Counted from the first letter of the stretch, positions 7,812 to 14,847 are shown. The stretch is DNA of 33,994 nucleotides from a bacterium (GCA_026394195.1 JAPKYS010000008.1:1-33994); one strand, 5' to 3'. A program made the numbers and translations. Notes: generated by a model not told the origin, from the sequence alone.

Positions 7812-7834
7812 TTTTCGTTGAATTAAGACGAAAA
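7812..7834. promoter_or_regulatory. Candidate TetR operator, inverted repeat
   Basis: TTTTCGT (7812-7818) and ACGAAAA (7828-7834) form a perfect 7-bp inverted repeat around nine bases, in the gap between the divergent exporter and regulator genes. Size and spacing fit a TetR-family dimer. It is nearer the regulator start (30 bp) than the exporter start (75 bp). Confidence 0.45.
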
Positions 7835-7863
7835 ATTGCTTAGTTTGCTAATTGCCAGCAGAA

Positions 7864-8547
7864 ATGAAAAGTTCCATGTCCACTGAGTACCCAGATAAAT
7901 TAGCCGCCCTGCCGGTCGAAACCCGGCAGCATCTCATCGAAGCCGCCATCAACCAATTCCTGGAGTCGGGATACCGACACCTGACCCTCTACGGCATCGC
8001 CAAGAGCGCCGGTTTCGGATTGAAGGAGATACGGGTGTATTTCCAGGATTCGGATGAGGTGTTGGGGTATGTGGCGGATTGGCTGAACGCCTTCTGGGAG
8101 GAGAAGATCGGCAGCGAACTACCCTCGCTGGAGAGCGATCTCCCCACCGATCAACTCTTTGCCGAAAGTTTCCGGGTGGCGCTGCTGTGGGGACAGCACT
8201 ATTCCCGCTACCTGCGTTTCGGAGTCAGGCTCTCTTTTGAGATGGCGGTGGATCACCCGGTGCGGCTGCGCTACCAGCACCGCGGCATGGAACAGATCCT
8301 GCACTATTGCGAAAAGGCGATCCGCCGGGGGCAGCAGGCGGGCGAGGTGCGTCAGGATCTGCATCCCAGAGTGGCGTCGTATTGGGTGATGCTGATCATC
8401 ATGAGGCTGATGGACGCCTCGGTTTCGCCGTTTCTGGATGCGGGATTGGGCATTCAGGGTGAGTTTTCCTGCGAAATCGCCAACGCCAGCCTGGACGTGC
8501 TCTTACGCGGCCTGGAACCGCCCCGGTGGTTTATCGGAGGGTATTAG
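7864..8547 (+). CDS. TetR/AcrR-family transcriptional regulator
   Basis: The protein is about 227 residues. The N-terminal DNA-binding domain is clear: ETRQHLIEAAINQFLESGYR, then a helix-turn-helix LTLYGIAKSAGFGLKEIRVYF followed by DSDEVLGYVADW, matching the TetR pattern. In the usual pattern (GVSKGTLYHYF) the recognition helix is followed by aromatic residues; here the equivalent is GFGLKEIRVYF. The C-terminal ligand domain is helical and family-specific, with no ligand predictable. Start choice is uncertain: ATG 7864 is used, ATG 7876 (MSTEYPDK) is equally good, and neither has a strong ribosome site. It is divergent from the ABC exporter with a palindrome between them, a usual arrangement for efflux control. 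Confidence 0.87.
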   Translation: MKSSMSTEYPDKLAALPVETRQHLIEAAINQFLESGYRHLTLYGIAKSAGFGLKEIRVYFQDSDEVLGYVADWLNAFWEEKIGSELPSLESDLPTDQLFAESFRVALLWGQHYSRYLRFGVRLSFEMAVDHPVRLRYQHRGMEQILHYCEKAIRRGQQAGEVRQDLHPRVASYWVMLIIMRLMDASVSPFLDAGLGIQGEFSCEIANASLDVLLRGLEPPRWFIGGY

Positions 8548-8576
8548 GGGAAGCAGTCAGCAATAGAAAATTCTCT

Positions 8577-8600
8577 CGCCAAGACGCCAAGACGCAAAGA
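8577..8600. repeat. Tandem 8-bp repeat, three copies
   Basis: CGCCAAGA, CGCCAAGA and CGCAAAGA follow one another directly in the gap after the TetR gene. No coding role is seen. Confidence 0.7.
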
Positions 8601-8609
8601 TTGTTTTCA

Positions 8610-8644
8610 ATTCTTCATTCGTCAATCTTCATTCTCCATTCTCC
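8610..8644. repeat. Tandem 7-bp repeat, five copies
   Basis: Five consecutive heptamers: ATTCTTC, ATTCGTC, AATCTTC, ATTCTCC, ATTCTCC. The same heptamer type (complement GACGAAT/TACGAAT) occurs in four copies within the coding region at 9167-9194. Confidence 0.75.
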
Positions 8645-8646
8645 AA

Positions 8647-8700
8647 TTATTTTAAAATAACCACCTTCCCCACCGCCAACCCCGCCCCGCCCTGAAGTGA
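8647..8700 (-). pseudogene. Possible second orphan end of a T9SS tail
   Basis: On the minus strand the frame reads ...GLAVGKVVILK then TAA, close to the GKMVLLK endings of the intact sorting tails. Only about 12 residues are convincing and the upstream text is GC-rich and unlike a tail, so this is a weak call. Confidence 0.25.
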
Positions 8701-8701
8701 C

Positions 8702-8769
8702 GGGGCTACATCTATGGAAGCCCCATGAATGGGGCAAAAGAGCAAAAAGAGGCGCACCAAAGCGCCTCT
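8702..8769. repeat. Cluster of three small inverted repeats
   Basis: GGGGCT...AGCCCC (8702-8707 with 8719-8724), GCCCCAT-GA-ATGGGGC (8720-8735) and AGAGGCGC...GCGCCTCT (8748-8755 with 8762-8769) follow each other. The first two overlap, so they are alternatives. No T-run follows any of them. Confidence 0.6.
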
Positions 8770-8780
8770 ACGCCTTTCCT

Positions 8781-8853
8781 GGTAGGTCAGACATTCCTGT
8801 CTGACTGGTTATATCGCCGAGTATTGGTGACAGACAAGAATGTCTATCCTACC
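8781..8853. repeat. Long imperfect inverted repeat, 23-bp arms
   Basis: The left arm, GGTAGGTCAGACATTCCTGT plus CTG (8781-8803), matches the complement of 8831-8853 at about 19 of 23 positions, around a 27-bp loop. The loop begins with a 16-mer (8802-8817) that recurs at 24431-24446. Confidence 0.6.
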
Positions 8854-8867
8854 CGCTTCCATTGACA

Positions 8868-8887
8868 GGGCGTTTAATTAAACGCCC
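8868..8887. repeat. 20-bp palindrome, copy of the 2372 element
   Basis: GGGCGTTTAATTAAACGCCC is a perfect palindrome. Its right side continues as CCTAC, exactly as in the element at 2372-2399, while the left flank (GACA in place of GTAG) has diverged. Both copies stand immediately downstream of a T9SS-tailed reading frame. Confidence 0.7.
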
Positions 8888-8898
8888 CTACCTCTCGC

Positions 8899-8919
8899 GA
8901 CTCGTGACCCGTGACTCGT
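8899..8919. repeat. Tandem 7-bp repeat, three copies
   Basis: GACTCGT, GACCCGT and GACTCGT stand between the palindrome and the stop codon of the secreted protein gene. A shorter relative (CTCGTGACTCGT) occupies the same place beside the orphan tail, near 2402. Confidence 0.6.
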
Positions 8920-8921
8920 GC

Positions 8922-10700
8922 CTACTTCAGCAGCACCATCTTCCCGCTCGCTGAAGTCGCACCCGCTGTCAGGCGGTAGATGTACACGCCCGACGGCAAT
9001 CCCGAACCATCGAATTGGATTTCGTGCGAACCAGCCTGTAGGGGTTCAACATGTTGAACCCCTACGACGCGTCCGTTAACGTCGAACACCTCCAGCGTCA
9101 CCTGCGCGGCTTGCGACAGATCGAAGCGGATGGTCGTGGTGGGGTTGAAGGGGTTGGGGGAGCAATTACGAATTACGAATGACGAATTAGGAATGACCGG
9201 AGGGTTATCCTGCGAGGCATATTTCTCGAAGAAATCGCCGGTGCAGGAGGACTCTTCGACCCAGTCTCCGCCATCGGACAGGGCGGATTTGGTGAAGGGG
9301 AAGAAGGAGGAGTCGGAGATCACCCAAGGGTATATCCCGACGTAGGAGATATATAAGTAGTTACCTGCCGGAGCACTTCCGGCTATGGTTTGCATCAGCA
9401 TACGGGTCGGATTGGCGTTGGCAGGCAGAGTGCGAGTGATGGGACCCCAAACAGGTGGTGTAAACATTCCGTTCGGCTTTCTCAAGAGGTTCCAGGCATT
9501 GAAATTCTGCGTCTGCGTGCCATAGTTGTGGACGTTGATGTTGTAGTAGAACCAACCACCGTTGGCGGGGATGACGATGGGAGGATTGATGGGGGTGAGG
9601 GTAACCTCCATGGTGGGAGGAGTAATTTGTGGCGAAAGGCGTACTAAGGCTATGTCAAAATCACTGTCGCCAACGATTATGTAGCCATTATCTGTTGTTT
9701 GCCGGATACAATTCCCTTGAATAAAGTTCGGATATATTAGAACCCAATCAGAATTTCCAGATTCATCGTTTTTAGTGATGGATAACTCGCCAAAATGGTT
9801 TTGACCAGTGAATACATATCCACTATCGCTGGTTTGTTGTACACACTGACCAAAGCCTTCCCCGTAGTCTCTCCACCACTGTAAATTTCCTGAACTGTCC
9901 GACTTGAGTAGATAACTATGATACTGACCACTACTATATTTTCCAGTAATTATGAATCCTCCATCAAAGGTTGTCTGGACATAGAAAGCCTCAGGACTTG
10001 CGAAAACTGAGTAAGTGTGAAACCATTGTTGATTTCCTAGACTATCTGTTTTAACGAGAAAGATTACTCTATCATCAACGATGGGATGAGATTCACCTAC
10101 TACAATATAACCTCCATCAGTGGTCAAATCAACGCAATGTCCTTCATCCTGGTTTTCACCGCCAAAGGTTCTGTGCCATTGAAAGTTACCTGATGGATCC
10201 AATTTCAGCAGATACATATCAAGCACACCATAGCCGAGTAGAGTAGTACCGCCGATAATATACCCGCCATCAGTCGTTTGTTTAATACGTCCTGCCGATA
10301 TGCCACTTCCAACATAATGAGACCATTGCGTATTACCAGATGCATCCGTTTTGGTAACGTGAATTCCTCCCGTTCCACAAGCGAGAATGATATATCCGCC
10401 ATCAGTCGTGACCTGAACATCCTTTCCTTGCTCGGGATAAGAGCTATTTAGGGTGTAAATCCATTGCTGATTACCTGATGAATCTGTTTTTAAAAGATAA
10501 ACATCCCCGATCTGGGATTCGTTTCCAACTGCAATGAATCCGCCATCGGATGTTTGCTGGACTTCGTTACCAACTTGATTTCCCGGCCCGCCATAGAGAC
10601 CCGTCCATAGTGTATCCGGCGGGGGCGGTTGGGCAAGAGTAATTGCTACAGCACCGCAAAGGCACAGCAGCATCACTGATAGAATGATAGAACGGAACAT
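8922..10700 (-). CDS. Secreted repeat (beta-propeller-like) protein with T9SS sorting tail
   Basis: The protein has 592 residues. A signal peptide (1-23, MFRSIILSVMLLCLCGAVAI then TLA-Q) is followed by seven degenerate repeats between residues 45 and 350, each with a core like QTTDGGYIIVG followed by YLLKTDSSGNQQW; seven units suggest a propeller (inference). A beta-rich domain (about 365-471; IVIPANGG...GSAPAGNYLY...FPFTKS) is shared with the proteins at 29670 and 31535. Residues 513-592 are a type A sorting tail (SPNPFNPTTTIRFDL ... GKMVLLK), predicting export through the outer membrane by a type IX system. Two repeats lie inside the gene: a heptamer array encoding VIPNSSFVIRN and a perfect palindrome encoding VGVQHVEPLQ. 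The start has AAGGAG upstream. A strong promoter lies about 320 bp away, giving a long leader. Function unknown; no catalytic motif. Confidence 0.88.
   Translation of the reverse strand: MFRSIILSVMLLCLCGAVAITLAQPPPPDTLWTGLYGGPGNQVGNEVQQTSDGGFIAVGNESQIGDVYLLKTDSSGNQQWIYTLNSSYPEQGKDVQVTTDGGYIILACGTGGIHVTKTDASGNTQWSHYVGSGISAGRIKQTTDGGYIIGGTTLLGYGVLDMYLLKLDPSGNFQWHRTFGGENQDEGHCVDLTTDGGYIVVGESHPIVDDRVIFLVKTDSLGNQQWFHTYSVFASPEAFYVQTTFDGGFIITGKYSSGQYHSYLLKSDSSGNLQWWRDYGEGFGQCVQQTSDSGYVFTGQNHFGELSITKNDESGNSDWVLIYPNFIQGNCIRQTTDNGYIIVGDSDFDIALVRLSPQITPPTMEVTLTPINPPIVIPANGGWFYYNINVHNYGTQTQNFNAWNLLRKPNGMFTPPVWGPITRTLPANANPTRMLMQTIAGSAPAGNYLYISYVGIYPWVISDSSFFPFTKSALSDGGDWVEESSCTGDFFEKYASQDNPPVIPNSSFVIRNCSPNPFNPTTTIRFDLSQAAQVTLEVFDVNGRVVGVQHVEPLQAGSHEIQFDGSGLPSGVYIYRLTAGATSASGKMVLLK
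9038..9065. repeat. Perfect 28-bp palindrome inside a coding region
   Basis: GTAGGGG-N14-CCCCTAC with core TTCAACATGTTGAA, identical on both strands. It has the same length and the same seven-base ends as the intergenic element at 2372-2399. In the minus-strand gene it supplies codons for VGVQHVEPL (residues 546-554) in the sorting tail without breaking the frame. Confidence 0.8.
9167..9194. repeat. Tandem 7-bp repeat inside a coding region, four copies
   Basis: TACGAAT, TACGAAT, GACGAAT and TAGGAAT in a row on the + strand. It encodes the linker IPNSSFVIRN just before the sorting tail of the secreted protein and belongs to the same family as the intergenic array at 8610-8644. Confidence 0.75.
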
Positions 10701-10730
10701 GGTGGTCTCCTTGAATTAAGATTTTATGGT

Positions 10731-10922
10731 GTCGGCGTCAGGGACGACGCCGACTACGGGTTTTCTAGCTTGCGATGCAACAAGGGGGTTCACCCCCTTG
10801 CCGTATGGGGTGGCAACGCTCGTTACGCAAGGGGCTCAAGCCCCTTGTTGCAGCAGGTTGCCGCCTTTTTTCTTGTGCGTTGCGTCAGGTCTTAGTCGCC
10901 GTTAGGCGGCGTGACCTGACGC
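10731..10922. repeat. Cluster of four strong palindromes in a 5' leader
   Basis: Four perfect or near-perfect stems: GTCGGCGTC/GACGCCGAC (10731-10754), CAAGGGGG/CCCCCTTG (10781-10800), CAAGGGGCT-CA-AGCCCCTTG (10828-10847) and GCGTCAGGTC/GACCTGACGC (10882-10891 with 10913-10922). They lie between the promoter at 11019 and the start of the secreted protein gene, so they would be transcribed as leader RNA. The remainder of 10701-11460 holds no gene that I can support. Confidence 0.65.
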
Positions 10923-11018
10923 TTGATCATCCGAAACGACAGTTCAGGTCACACGTCTGCTTCGCAGCCGCAAGACCTGACACAACGAGAAACCCACCCC
11001 GAGCTGGACGGGTGTTCT

Positions 11019-11047
11019 AATATACGAAAAGAAAAGTCCTTTGTCAA
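11019..11047 (-). promoter_or_regulatory. Sigma-70-type promoter for the secreted protein at 8922
   Basis: On the minus strand, TTGACA (11042-11047), 17 bp and TATATT (11019-11024). It is a near-consensus site facing the gene that starts at 10700, with a predicted leader of about 310 nt. Confidence 0.6.
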
Positions 11048-11087
11048 GGATTATTTTGGGATGGGGAAAGATTTTTTGTCTGGGTGC

Positions 11088-11105
11088 CCCACAGCTTGCT
11101 GTGGG
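11088..11105. repeat. 18-bp inverted repeat
   Basis: CCCACAGC and GCTGTGGG around TT. It lies upstream of the promoter at 11019, in sequence without a recognised gene. Confidence 0.5.
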
Positions 11106-11184
11106 TATCTCGCAAGCAGGGACGCTGCGCCACCCTTCCGGTTTCGGGTCGGGGCAAGTCCGATGCCTACGCGGCGGTTGTTCC

Positions 11185-11220
11185 TATCAGCGACATCAGT
11201 GTCATCAGCGGTTTCAGCGG
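11185..11220. repeat. Tandem 9-bp repeat, four copies
   Basis: TATCAGCGA, CATCAGTGT, CATCAGCGG and TTTCAGCGG in a row, with a partial fifth copy (TTCAG). Confidence 0.6.
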
Positions 11221-11460
11221 TTCAGAATTTTTGTCGGTCGTCAGATTCCGGACGCATCCCAATGGGATTTGCCGGAATGACGACCTTTTTCTTCCAAAAT
11301 AAGCCCTTCCGGAATGACATGCTTTCAAATTGGAGTATGGAGAATGCAGAGGAAATGTGCACCTTGACGACGAAAAGGGCTGCCGGAAGTCCCGGAAGCG
11401 GGATCGTTTATTCTCGTGGTGCGTACAATTAAAAAATGCGCCGTAATGACAGGAATGCTC

Positions 11461-11691
11461 ATGACCGATGATGAATTCATCCGCAGTTCGTTGGAAGCCA
11501 GCGCCGCCGTCAAGCAGGCGATGATCTCAGCCTGCGGAGCGCCGCTTCAGACCGCAGCCGACTTGATTTCGGCAGCCATGCTGCGCGGCAACAGCCTGCT
11601 GATCTGCGGCAACGGCGGTTCGGCGGCGGATTCGCAGCATATCGCCACCGAGTTCGTGGTGCGGCTTTCCGCCGAAAACCGCCAAGGATAA
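11461..11691 (+). pseudogene. gmhA: Truncated sedoheptulose-7-phosphate isomerase (GmhA N-terminus)
   Basis: Seventy-six codons begin MTDDEFIRSSLEASAAVKQA and include the SIS-domain signature LLICGNGGSAADSQHIATEF followed by AENRQ, the standard N-terminal part of GmhA. That enzyme makes the first ADP-heptose precursor for lipopolysaccharide. Family members run about 190 residues and have catalytic residues in the second half, which is missing: the frame ends two codons after the last recognisable residue, where the sequence switches to the remains of an opposed gene (11731-11823). The fragment is almost surely inactive. ATG 11461 is preferred because family similarity begins there; a more distal upstream start adds only unrelated text. 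Confidence 0.8.
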
Positions 11692-11730
11692 CGCCAGCTC
11701 GGTGGAATCGGTTTCACCGGTGCTGGTCCA

Positions 11731-11823
11731 TCAGGCAGAGAGAGGTTGTATCTGGGCGTGGGCGGGGAGGGTTAGCGCGACCAGCAGAAGGGTTAATGGG
11801 AGAGAGAATCGCAGCGGGGTCAT
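11731..11823 (-). pseudogene. Signal-peptide fragment of a secreted protein
   Basis: From ATG 11823 the minus strand encodes MTPLRFSLPLTLLLVALTLP, then AHAQIQPLSA and a TGA: a textbook signal peptide with an AHA-Q cleavage site and almost nothing after it. A purine-rich AAAGG lies upstream of the ATG, and a weak promoter-like pair (TTGTTG at 11871-11876, CATATT at 11848-11853, 17 bp apart) lies before it. The gene faces the gmhA fragment, and the two stumps meet near 11690, so both genes appear to have lost their 3' parts in one deletion (inference). The original protein cannot be named. Confidence 0.55.
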
Positions 11824-11941
11824 GGCTTTCACCTTTATCAATTTTGTAATATGAGAAACAGGTTCGGATTCAACAATTTTAATTTACCAACGATTTTCCC
11901 AAATTGTAAGAGAAAACTGAAATTTTGAAGCGATTTTTCAC

Positions 11942-11964
11942 AAAAAAAGCGACCCTGCGGTCGC
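11942..11964 (-). terminator. Intrinsic terminator of the RACo operon
   Basis: On the minus strand, GCGACC and GGTCGC around GCAG are followed directly by seven T (11942-11948). It stands 8 bp past the stop of the 11972 gene. Confidence 0.85.
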
Positions 11965-11971
11965 CTTAAAA

Positions 11972-13867
11972 TCACCTCACACTCGGGAATAACCCGATAT
12001 CGGTATGCGGTAGGAATAGCGCCGCCATGAACTCGTCCATATAGCCGGGCCAGGATGAGAGTTCGAAGTAGGTGATCTTGCGCGAGATATCGTGCAGCTC
12101 ACCCCAGAGTTGCCAGCTGAGCAGCGCCAGACCCGCGCCCCGTAGCGACCCGTTGCCGATGTACTCGAAGCGGTCTCGAGGCAGGTCGGGCAGCATGCCG
12201 ATGCGGATGGCGTTTTCGACGTCCAGATAGCGCCCGAAACCTCCGGCGATAACCACTCGTTCGATCTCAAAAACTGGCAAGCCCACCCCCTTCAGCAACG
12301 TCTGAATCCCCGCAAAGATCGCTCCCTTAGTGCGGATCAGGTTATCAAGATCCACTTCGGTGACCACCACGTCGCCGCTGCCGCCAGTCTCAGCCCGGTC
12401 GATCAATAAAATTTCCGCCTTTCTGCCCATACTGCGTATTCGCCTGGGATCTGCCTCCTGTTTTAGCTTCCCCCTCGCATCCAGCCTGCCGGACGAGCGC
12501 AGTTCAGCTAACAGGTCGATCATCCCCGATCCGCAGATCCCCTTCGGTGTCCCACCGCCAATGACCCGGAAGGCCAGCTCGCCCGTTTTAGAGTTGCGAG
12601 TCACCTGATCGATGGCGCCGGGGACAGCGCGCATGCCGCATTTGACGCCGCTTCCTTCGAATGCGGGTCCGGCAGAACAAGCGCAGGCCGTCAACCACTC
12701 CCGGTTTCCCAGCACAATCTCGCCATTAGTACCCAGATCAATGTAGAGAGTCAATCGATCGGAATGGTGGACGTCGGCAGCCAGGACGCCTGCAGTAATA
12801 TCGCCACCGACATAACTGGCGACCGATGGGCTGAAAAATACAGGCGCCTGCGGGAATATCTCCAACCCCACTTCCACCGCAGCAAATACCGGGAACTGTG
12901 TCACCGCTGGAACATATGGCTCTTCGCGGATGGTCTGCGGATTGATGCCCAGCATCAGGTGCTGCATGGTCGTATTTCCGGCGACACTCACCGCCACGAT
13001 GCTCTCCCGTTTAGCACCGGTTATTTGTAATAATTCCGAAATTAGTCCGTTGCAACTTTGCAATGCCAAGTTTTGCAATTGTGCTAACCCATGCTTTCGT
13101 CCGGCATAGACAATGCGGTGGATGATATCCCCACCGCAAGGGATCTGCTTGTTGTATTCGCTGGCTTCGGATTGGATCTCTCCGCTCTTCAGATCGATCA
13201 GTCTGGCGAAAACGGTAGTGGTGCCAATATCCAGAGCCAGGCCATAAATATCAGGCTGCGGCTCCGAGCTAACCTTTAATATCTTCGTTAATTGAGCCTC
13301 CTGATGTGTTAGGACTTCAACCGCGCCATCGCTTTCACGTAGTGTTTTCCCAAGGCTCCTCAAGCAATCCAGACTGATGTCGAATGTCCTTGGGACGTCA
13401 CGTTTGGCCAGAGCCGCACCAAACCGCTCGTAATCGGAAGCATTATTTTGCAGCGTAGCAGGAGGGACTTGAAGTTCGAGAAGCTGTACCAATGGATTTA
13501 TTGGGATTCCACGCACTTGCAGTTCAGCGCCTGGATGTTCAGCGGGGTTAAATGGGGTATCAGTAGTAACGAGCGTATACGAGAACTCCGATTCCGGTGG
13601 AATTTCGACTTCGATGTTTTCGATAATTCTCGCCAGGCAGGCGAGGATATAGCCTTGAGCTTTCTCTTTGGCTGTTAAATCCGGTTCACCGGAAAGGAAT
13701 ATGTTCCCTGAAAGCAGCCGCACTTTGCAGCGCCCGCAGGTACCCAATCCGCCGCATTCGCTCGCCAGAGAATATCCCGCTAATCGAGCGACCTCTAGCA
13801 ACGAGCTGCCTTCCGTCGCTTCGATGCAGATATTCCCCGGATTAAAGTTGACGACCAGTTTGCTCAT
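11972..13867 (-). CDS. RACo-type corrinoid reactivation protein (2Fe-2S plus ASKHA ATPase)
   Basis: The protein is about 631 residues from the preferred start MSKLVVNFNPGN. Residues 38-47 (CGGLGTCGRC) with C77 give four cysteines in the 2Fe-2S ferredoxin spacing. The large C-terminal half is the RACo/DUF4445 fold: LALDIGTTTVFARLIDL, SVAGNTTMQHLMLG, YVGGDITAGVLA, LYIDLGTNGEIVLGN, CSAGPAFEG and GICGSGMIDLLAEL. The family uses ATP to drive electrons uphill and reduce inactive Co(II) corrinoid proteins. An in-frame ATG at 13939 would add 24 unrelated residues and overlap the upstream nitrilase-family gene by 35 bp, so I reject it. The gene is second in a two-gene operon with a promoter at 14786 and a terminator at 11942. 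A corrinoid protein is encoded at the left edge, not beside it. Confidence 0.9.
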   Translation of the reverse strand: MSKLVVNFNPGNICIEATEGSSLLEVARLAGYSLASECGGLGTCGRCKVRLLSGNIFLSGEPDLTAKEKAQGYILACLARIIENIEVEIPPESEFSYTLVTTDTPFNPAEHPGAELQVRGIPINPLVQLLELQVPPATLQNNASDYERFGAALAKRDVPRTFDISLDCLRSLGKTLRESDGAVEVLTHQEAQLTKILKVSSEPQPDIYGLALDIGTTTVFARLIDLKSGEIQSEASEYNKQIPCGGDIIHRIVYAGRKHGLAQLQNLALQSCNGLISELLQITGAKRESIVAVSVAGNTTMQHLMLGINPQTIREEPYVPAVTQFPVFAAVEVGLEIFPQAPVFFSPSVASYVGGDITAGVLAADVHHSDRLTLYIDLGTNGEIVLGNREWLTACACSAGPAFEGSGVKCGMRAVPGAIDQVTRNSKTGELAFRVIGGGTPKGICGSGMIDLLAELRSSGRLDARGKLKQEADPRRIRSMGRKAEILLIDRAETGGSGDVVVTEVDLDNLIRTKGAIFAGIQTLLKGVGLPVFEIERVVIAGGFGRYLDVENAIRIGMLPDLPRDRFEYIGNGSLRGAGLALLSWQLWGELHDISRKITYFELSSWPGYMDEFMAALFLPHTDIGLFPSVR

Positions 13868-13904
13868 GGCTGTTGAGCAGATAGAAAGACTGAACCCCAA
13901 TGGG

Positions 13905-14756
13905 TTAGAATTTATTCTGTACGATTCGTGACAGTTCATGATAAGTCAGCAGCAGGCGTTCGTCGCGCCGCAAGGGAGAATAGACTCTTTCCCGTCTTAA
14001 CGCCTCATGGCTGAGGTCTGCGAAAATAAGTTCTTCATCGCTCATCCCTGCTTCCATGATATTTCTGCCGTTGGGTCCCACCAGACGGCTCATACCCCAG
14101 AAATTCAGTCCATCCTGGTACCCGACCAGGTTGGCATAAGCAACGTAACAGGAATAAGCTTTGGCGGTGTGCGACAGCAGCAATGTCCAGACTCTGGTGT
14201 TATCGCTGACGTCATCCTGCGATACGCCGCGAGTCGGGCTGGCAGAAGGCACCAGGATGAGATTTGCTCCATCCATCGCCAGAATATAGGGGACCGCAGG
14301 ATGCCACATGTCGTTGCAGACCGCTAATCCCGTCCGTCCAAAAGAACTGTCGAAAGCCTGGATACGTTCACCTTCGGTAAAGAACCGTTTCTCGTCGAAA
14401 ACCCCATACGTAGGTAGATAGACTTTGCGATGAATGTGCTTCAACTCGCCACCTTCGTAGAAAAAGGCGGAATTAAAATATCGGTGGTCGGCGGATTTTT
14501 CTACCAGCCCGATAACGATAACGATCTTGCGGCTGAGATCACGTATAGGATCAAGGAAAGCATCATCGGCGCATAATCCGCAGGCGAAGCCCTGATCCTG
14601 CAGCAGGTAACCGCTCAGGCAGAGCTCCGGCAGCAGAAACAGTTTGGCTCTTTGATTGAGCGCCTTGTCAGCAAGTTCCAAAATCTTGCTGCGATTCTTT
14701 TCCTGATCCCCGATGACAGGACAAAATTGACCGATGGCGATGCGGTAATTGGACAT
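13905..14756 (-). CDS. Nitrilase-superfamily carbon-nitrogen hydrolase
   Basis: The 283-residue protein has the catalytic triad of the family in the right places: E44 in LLPELCLSGY, K111 in HRKVYLPTYGVFDEKRFF, and C147 in GLAVCNDMWHP. The wording around the lysine (YLPTYGVFDEKRFF) is that of the glutaminase domain of NAD synthetase, which hydrolyses glutamine to supply ammonia. The synthetase half is absent, so this is a stand-alone amidohydrolase; substrate (glutamine, an omega-amide or another small amide) is open. It is the first gene of the operon with the RACo-type protein (37 bp gap to that gene's preferred start), preceded by GGAAAG and a promoter 30 bp further up. A functional tie to corrinoid reactivation is not obvious. 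Confidence 0.85.
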   Translation of the reverse strand: MSNYRIAIGQFCPVIGDQEKNRSKILELADKALNQRAKLFLLPELCLSGYLLQDQGFACGLCADDAFLDPIRDLSRKIVIVIGLVEKSADHRYFNSAFFYEGGELKHIHRKVYLPTYGVFDEKRFFTEGERIQAFDSSFGRTGLAVCNDMWHPAVPYILAMDGANLILVPSASPTRGVSQDDVSDNTRVWTLLLSHTAKAYSCYVAYANLVGYQDGLNFWGMSRLVGPNGRNIMEAGMSDEELIFADLSHEALRRERVYSPLRRDERLLLTYHELSRIVQNKF

Positions 14757-14785
14757 GGAGTACTTTCCGGTTTTATCAGAGGAAT

Positions 14786-14814
14786 AATATAGGCAGGCTC
14801 GTCGCTGATTACAA
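14786..14814 (-). promoter_or_regulatory. Sigma-70-type promoter of the nitrilase-RACo operon
   Basis: On the minus strand, TTGTAA (14809-14814), 17 bp and TATATT (14786-14791). The -10 box equals that of the promoters at 11019, 21876 and 33778; the -35 box is weaker. The start codon is 29 bp beyond the -10 box. Confidence 0.5.
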
Positions 14815-14847
14815 GCGAAAAGAGGCAGGATGAGTCAAGCTGATTTC

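Noticed and set aside
8577..8644. Tandem arrays as a CRISPR
   Set aside because: Units are 7-8 bp with no spacers, and no cas gene is present.
13868..13939. Longer N-terminus of the RACo-like protein
   Set aside because: The 24 added residues do not fit the ferredoxin domain and would overlap the nitrilase gene by 35 bp.
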